Shown here one piece after another: positions 5,948 through 8,755 of a stretch of DNA of 8,755 nucleotides (position 1 is its first letter; every line of letters starts with the position of its first letter). The DNA comes from Candidatus Dojkabacteria bacterium (GTDB lineage Bacteria > Patescibacteriota > Dojkabacteria > J137). The notes under the pieces were generated by a model. That model saw only the letters and a program-made list of their open reading frames with translations, was not told the DNA's origin and searched no databases. The translations under genes were made by a program, and so were the position numbers. The stretch is taken from assembly GCA_020429495.1 (NCBI GenBank), contig JAGQLJ010000050.1:1-8755 (forward strand). Reading direction: 5' to 3'.

Positions 5948-5991
5948 TGTTTAATAAGATTTATCCTAAGTATGCGGAATAAAGAAATTGA

Positions 5992-6867
5992 ATGAATAGA
6001 TTAAAAACAATTTTGCAAGGAATGGTAATGGGTACAGCTGAAATTATTCCAGGTGTATCAGGTTCTACTCTAGCTCTAGCAATGGGTATTTATGAAAGAT
6101 TTATAGGCTTTCTAAATAATATTTCAGAATTAGCCAAGATTTCTCTACTAATTACTTTCAATAAAAGAAAAGTTTCTGATTTTAAAAAGAAATTTAAAGA
6201 ATCAGACATGACATTTGGATTAACTTTAGTTGGAGGAATGTTTTTAGCTGTTGTACTACTTTCTCATATTGTAACAATTTTGCTCGAAGATTATAGAAGT
6301 CCAACTTATGGTTATTTCTTTGGATTGGTTTTTGCTTCAGCATTTATTCCTTGGAATAAAATTGAGAAGAAAACATTACTGACATATGGTCTATTTGCCT
6401 TTTCTACGGCAATGACTTACTACTTGTTAGGTCTAACAGAAGGACAAGATTTATCTAATCCATCAATACTACTTTTATTTATTGGAGGTGTGGTTGGAGT
6501 TTCAGGACTTTTATTGCCTGGTGTGTCTGGCTCATTTGTTCTACTAATTATAGGTATTTATGAATATATTATTAATTCTGTTAAATCAGTCTCTAATGGC
6601 GATTTAAACTCTGATTTATTTGTAAGAATTAGCGTTTTTATTTTTGGACTCGCAACAGGATTAATATTTTTTGTAAGGTTATTAAGATATTTACTAAAAA
6701 ACTTTCATGGTCCTGTATTTGCAGTTTTAACTGGAATTATGATTGGCTCATTAAGAGTATTAATTGCAGCGGGAGATCTTGCGAATCATAGTCCAAGCTA
6801 TGAAGTAATAGTGTTTATGATTATAGGGGCTTGCACACTATTAGTAATTCAAAGATTAAATAAATAG
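5992..6867 (+). CDS. DUF368 membrane protein, polyprenyl-phosphate transporter family (PopT-like), copy 1
   Basis: The protein has 291 residues, is strongly hydrophobic and has roughly seven to eight membrane segments. It has the two inverted-repeat signatures of DUF368: GTAEIIPGVSGSTLALAMGIYE (first half 14-24, PGVSGS at 20-25) and LLLPGVSGSFVLLIIGIYEY (PGVSGS at 176-181). DUF368 proteins in other bacteria have been shown to return undecaprenyl phosphate from the outer to the inner leaflet, recycling the lipid carrier for peptidoglycan and other surface polymers. That role is inferred here by family. The ATG at 5992 puts the first signature about 14 residues from the N-terminus, as expected. 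It begins 44 bp after the truncated uvrB and is followed after one base by a paralogue. No Shine-Dalgarno motif is seen. Confidence 0.92.
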   Translation: MNRLKTILQGMVMGTAEIIPGVSGSTLALAMGIYERFIGFLNNISELAKISLLITFNKRKVSDFKKKFKESDMTFGLTLVGGMFLAVVLLSHIVTILLEDYRSPTYGYFFGLVFASAFIPWNKIEKKTLLTYGLFAFSTAMTYYLLGLTEGQDLSNPSILLLFIGGVVGVSGLLLPGVSGSFVLLIIGIYEYIINSVKSVSNGDLNSDLFVRISVFIFGLATGLIFFVRLLRYLLKNFHGPVFAVLTGIMIGSLRVLIAAGDLANHSPSYEVIVFMIIGACTLLVIQRLNK

Positions 6868-6868
6868 G

Positions 6869-7813
6869 ATGAAAAAATTCTTCACATTAATTCAGGGAAT
6901 TATTATGGGAGTTGCTGAACTTATTCCAGGCGTATCTGGATCTAATTTTGCCTTAATTATGGGTATTTATGACGACTACATAATATTTTTAGATAAGCTT
7001 ACAAATTTTTTATCAAATATTTTAGGAGGAATCTTTTCGTCTTCTACAAGAAAAAATATTAAAAGTTCATTTAAAAATGTCCCTTGGAGTTTTGGAATAA
7101 GCTTATTAATTGGAATGTTTTTAGCTTCAGTTCTATTCTCAAATCTAATTACATACTTACTTGAAGATAACGCAAGGTATGTTTATGCGCTATTTTTTGG
7201 ATTAGTTGCAGGTTCTATTTTTGTTCCTTTAAAAGAGATTGGAAAGATTGAATCAATTCATTTTGCAATAATAATTGTAACAACAATTATCTTATTTATA
7301 ATCTTTGGAATAAAGCCTACGTCTTACGGAACAAATCCTCCAGAGGTTTTACTTTTTGTAGCAGGAGTTATAGCTGTGGTTGGAAATGTACTTCCTGGTG
7401 TAAGTGGTCCGTTTCTTCTACTTTTGGTTGGATTATATGATTTTATTATTTCACTATTAGCATCAGTTACAACATTACAGTTTGATTTAGAGCAAATTAA
7501 AAAATTTGCATTTTTCTTTGCAGGGCAACTTGTTGGGCTTGCAATATTTATTAAAATACTTACATACTTATTAAAGAAATTCCCTAAAACTTTAATGAGC
7601 ATTTTGGTTGGAGTAATTGCAGCATCTCTTAGAATTACTTATCCATTCTTTACAGGAACTCCAGATAATAAAATAATTATTTCTCCTTTCTCTCTTCCAG
7701 CCTATGAGCTTTTTGTAATGACTATTTTAATTCTTCTAGGATTATTTATAGTTTATTTGGCAGGTAAGCTTGGTGCAGATAGAAAGCAAGTTAAGAAGAT
7801 TGAGAAGAGTTAA
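6869..7813 (+). CDS. DUF368 membrane protein, polyprenyl-phosphate transporter family (PopT-like), copy 2
   Basis: This 314-residue paralogue of the preceding gene aligns along its length: both begin with a basic end and LIQG/LQG, then MG-x-AE-L/I-IPGVSGS (signature at 20-25), and share the central IGMFLASVLFS/GGMFLAVVLLS helix and LLED. In the second signature, VLPGVSGPFLLLLVGLYDF, Pro181 replaces the serine of copy 1. The tail is longer and basic (KQVKKIEKS), likely cytoplasmic. TAG of copy 1 is followed by one base and then this ATG, so translation is probably coupled. The divergence between copies suggests an old duplication. They might act on different lipid carriers or form a heterodimer; neither can be told from sequence. 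The last 23 bp overlap the convergent gene at 7791-8618, leaving no room for a terminator. Confidence 0.92.
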   Translation: MKKFFTLIQGIIMGVAELIPGVSGSNFALIMGIYDDYIIFLDKLTNFLSNILGGIFSSSTRKNIKSSFKNVPWSFGISLLIGMFLASVLFSNLITYLLEDNARYVYALFFGLVAGSIFVPLKEIGKIESIHFAIIIVTTIILFIIFGIKPTSYGTNPPEVLLFVAGVIAVVGNVLPGVSGPFLLLLVGLYDFIISLLASVTTLQFDLEQIKKFAFFFAGQLVGLAIFIKILTYLLKKFPKTLMSILVGVIAASLRITYPFFTGTPDNKIIISPFSLPAYELFVMTILILLGLFIVYLAGKLGADRKQVKKIEKS

Positions 7814-8618
7814 AATATTGCCAAGCAAAAGTATTAAAATGATATTTTCGTAATTCTTTAAAGGCATTTCCATCAAAATATATACTTCTTGATAGGGCTT
7901 CCCAAAAATTTATTATTTGATCTAGTACAAGCTCAGATTCTTGAATATATAAATAAAGATGACTTATGATTTGAATATATGGATTTTCTGAAAGCATATA
8001 TAAAGCTTTTAGTTGAGTTATCCAATCTGCAGTATGCATTAAATCTAAAATACGATTTTCATCTACGAAAAATATAAAATTTTTTATTCTATTAAAATCT
8101 GCATCATCGACTTTAGGTTCTAAATCATAGAAGCTTACCCAATAAATCTGGTTTGATCCATTATCAACGAATAAAAATGGGTGACTATCTTTAGGACTAA
8201 TAGCTAATTGAATGTCATAACCATAATCTTCTTCTGTAGAATCCTTTTGTAATATACAAGCTAATACGGAGGTGGGTAGCTTGCACCCAGTATATAATAT
8301 TCTATTTAAGTTATTTTGACCCTTTAAATATCCATTTGCTTGATATCGTGCTACATATTCTGTAATTGATGAAGGGTATCCAAGTTCTTTTTTGCTATTT
8401 ACGATAGGAATCTCTGAATCAATAAATTTACATAGAAATAGAAGTTCTGCCTTAGTTAAGTTATGATTGGGTTTGAAAATAGCTAACGCTCTTTTAGGAT
8501 ATATTCTTAAAAATTTATCCTTAATTTCTTCTGCAATTAGCTGAACATCTGCTAATGTTTCTTTATCAGCGACTTCAAACAGTAGATCATCATCATAAGA
8601 ATAATTACTATCTTGCAT
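7791..8618 (-). CDS. Conserved-looking hypothetical protein, 275 residues, downstream of alaS
   Basis: I do not recognise this protein. It has no signal peptide and no clear membrane helix, so it is probably cytoplasmic. The N-terminus is acidic (YSYDDDLLFEVADKE). The middle is mixed alpha/beta with strand-like stretches (YDIQLAISP, HPFLFVDNG, QIYWVSFYDLEP), and the last 80 residues are helix-like and rich in aromatics (ADWITQLKALYML, IINFWEALSRSIYF). Cysteines at LCKF, TGCK and LACI do not form a metal-binding pattern. The start at 8618 lies 5 bp after the alanyl-tRNA synthetase stop, so the two are almost certainly co-transcribed. The TAA at 7791-7793 lies within the convergent DUF368 gene, giving a 23-bp tail-to-tail overlap. 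Codon use and AT richness match the neighbours, with no sign of recent transfer. Confidence 0.75.
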   Translation of the reverse strand: MQDSNYSYDDDLLFEVADKETLADVQLIAEEIKDKFLRIYPKRALAIFKPNHNLTKAELLFLCKFIDSEIPIVNSKKELGYPSSITEYVARYQANGYLKGQNNLNRILYTGCKLPTSVLACILQKDSTEEDYGYDIQLAISPKDSHPFLFVDNGSNQIYWVSFYDLEPKVDDADFNRIKNFIFFVDENRILDLMHTADWITQLKALYMLSENPYIQIISHLYLYIQESELVLDQIINFWEALSRSIYFDGNAFKELRKYHFNTFAWQYFNSSQSS

Positions 8619-8623
8619 GATAG

Positions 8624-8755
8624 TTACTCTAATACTGCCTTAATTCTTCTTACTCCAGCACCTACACTTTCTTGCTTAGTAATTTTGAATTTCTTTCTAC
8701 CTTCTCCAATTTCTGAAGTATTTGTTACATGTGGTCCACCACAGAATTCTTTTGA
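8624..8755 (-). CDS. alaS: Alanyl-tRNA synthetase, last 43 residues (editing-domain end); 5' part beyond the window
   Basis: The 43 visible residues contain SKEFCGGPHVTNTSEIG, the zinc-binding C-x-x-x-H motif of the alanyl-tRNA synthetase editing (SAD) domain; the cysteine corresponds to E. coli Cys666. The segment ends ESVGAGVRRIKAVLE and TAA. The phrase GAGVRRI-x-A is typical of full-length synthetases at the end of the SAD domain. Most bacterial enzymes continue for about 150 more residues as the C-Ala domain, which is absent here. Pro replaces the usual Thr in CGGTH, a variant I recall from archaeal and other divergent enzymes. A free-standing AlaX editing protein is the alternative, though its ending usually differs. 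The next gene starts 5 bp downstream. The enzyme would charge tRNA-Ala by recognising G3-U70, a feature present in the RNA-like element at 593-641. Confidence 0.85.
   Translation of the reverse strand, partial: SKEFCGGPHVTNTSEIGEGRKKFKITKQESVGAGVRRIKAVLE

Noticed and set aside
5945..5991. Frameshift or stop-codon mutation explaining the short UvrB
   Set aside because: Translation of all three frames past the TAG gives no RPTG-like segment or helicase motif before the next gene begins, so the missing part is absent and not merely out of frame.
7324..7602. Open frame of 92 codons on the minus strand
   Set aside because: It is antisense to the second DUF368 gene and reflects the codon pattern of that gene.
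1..8755. Mobile element or genomic island
   Set aside because: No integrase, transposase, toxin-antitoxin or phage gene, no terminal inverted repeats, and composition is even across the window. The tRNA-like element has no visible second att-like copy of its 3' end.

Overview
The window is an AT-rich, very compact bacterial segment with ten protein genes (eight complete, two cut by the window edges), gaps mostly under 65 bp, and several overlaps. No ribosomal RNA, canonical tRNA, CRISPR array, transposase or phage gene is visible. Several traits together suggest a reduced genome of the Patescibacteria/CPR type: an alanyl-tRNA synthetase that seems to stop after its editing domain, an endonuclease III without its iron-sulphur cluster, a UvrB lacking its C-terminal third, no Shine-Dalgarno motif before any start, and no TGA stop among ten genes. 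The lineage is inferred; no marker gene here fixes it. The standard code (table 11) works throughout.

Layout. Positions 1-484 (minus) hold the N-terminal part of an NADPH-dependent FMN reductase. The 172-bp gap after it carries, on the plus strand, a 49-nt tRNA-like element (593-641) with a plausible promoter. It has a perfect 7-bp acceptor stem, a canonical TTCAAAC T-loop, discriminator A and a G3-U70 wobble pair, the hallmark recognised by alanyl-tRNA synthetase, but room for only one tiny arm in place of the D and anticodon arms. Next, on the minus strand, is a two-gene unit for cell-surface proteins: a membrane-anchored protein with an N-terminal Cys-X-Cys TIMP/netrin-like domain (1387-1932), followed one base later by a membrane-anchored propeller-like protein (657-1385).

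From a shared, palindromic -10 region (1962-1969) the plus strand then runs through a tRNA-dihydrouridine synthase (1991-2947), a soluble orphan histidine-kinase-like protein (3012-3926) overlapping an endonuclease III gene (3916-4590), a tract of 7-bp repeats, a truncated UvrB (4709-5947) apparently translated from a leaderless mRNA, and two tandem DUF368 membrane proteins (5992-7813) of the polyprenyl-phosphate transporter family. On the minus strand at the right end are the last 43 codons of an alanyl-tRNA synthetase and, 5 bp behind it, an unrecognised 275-residue protein whose 3' end overlaps the second DUF368 gene by 23 bp.

Themes are DNA repair (endonuclease III, UvrB), tRNA biology (dihydrouridine synthase, alanyl-tRNA synthetase, the mini tRNA-like element) and the cell envelope (DUF368 pair, surface-protein pair). 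The strongest candidate for something undescribed is the 49-nt element, whose recognition features match the synthetase encoded in the same window.
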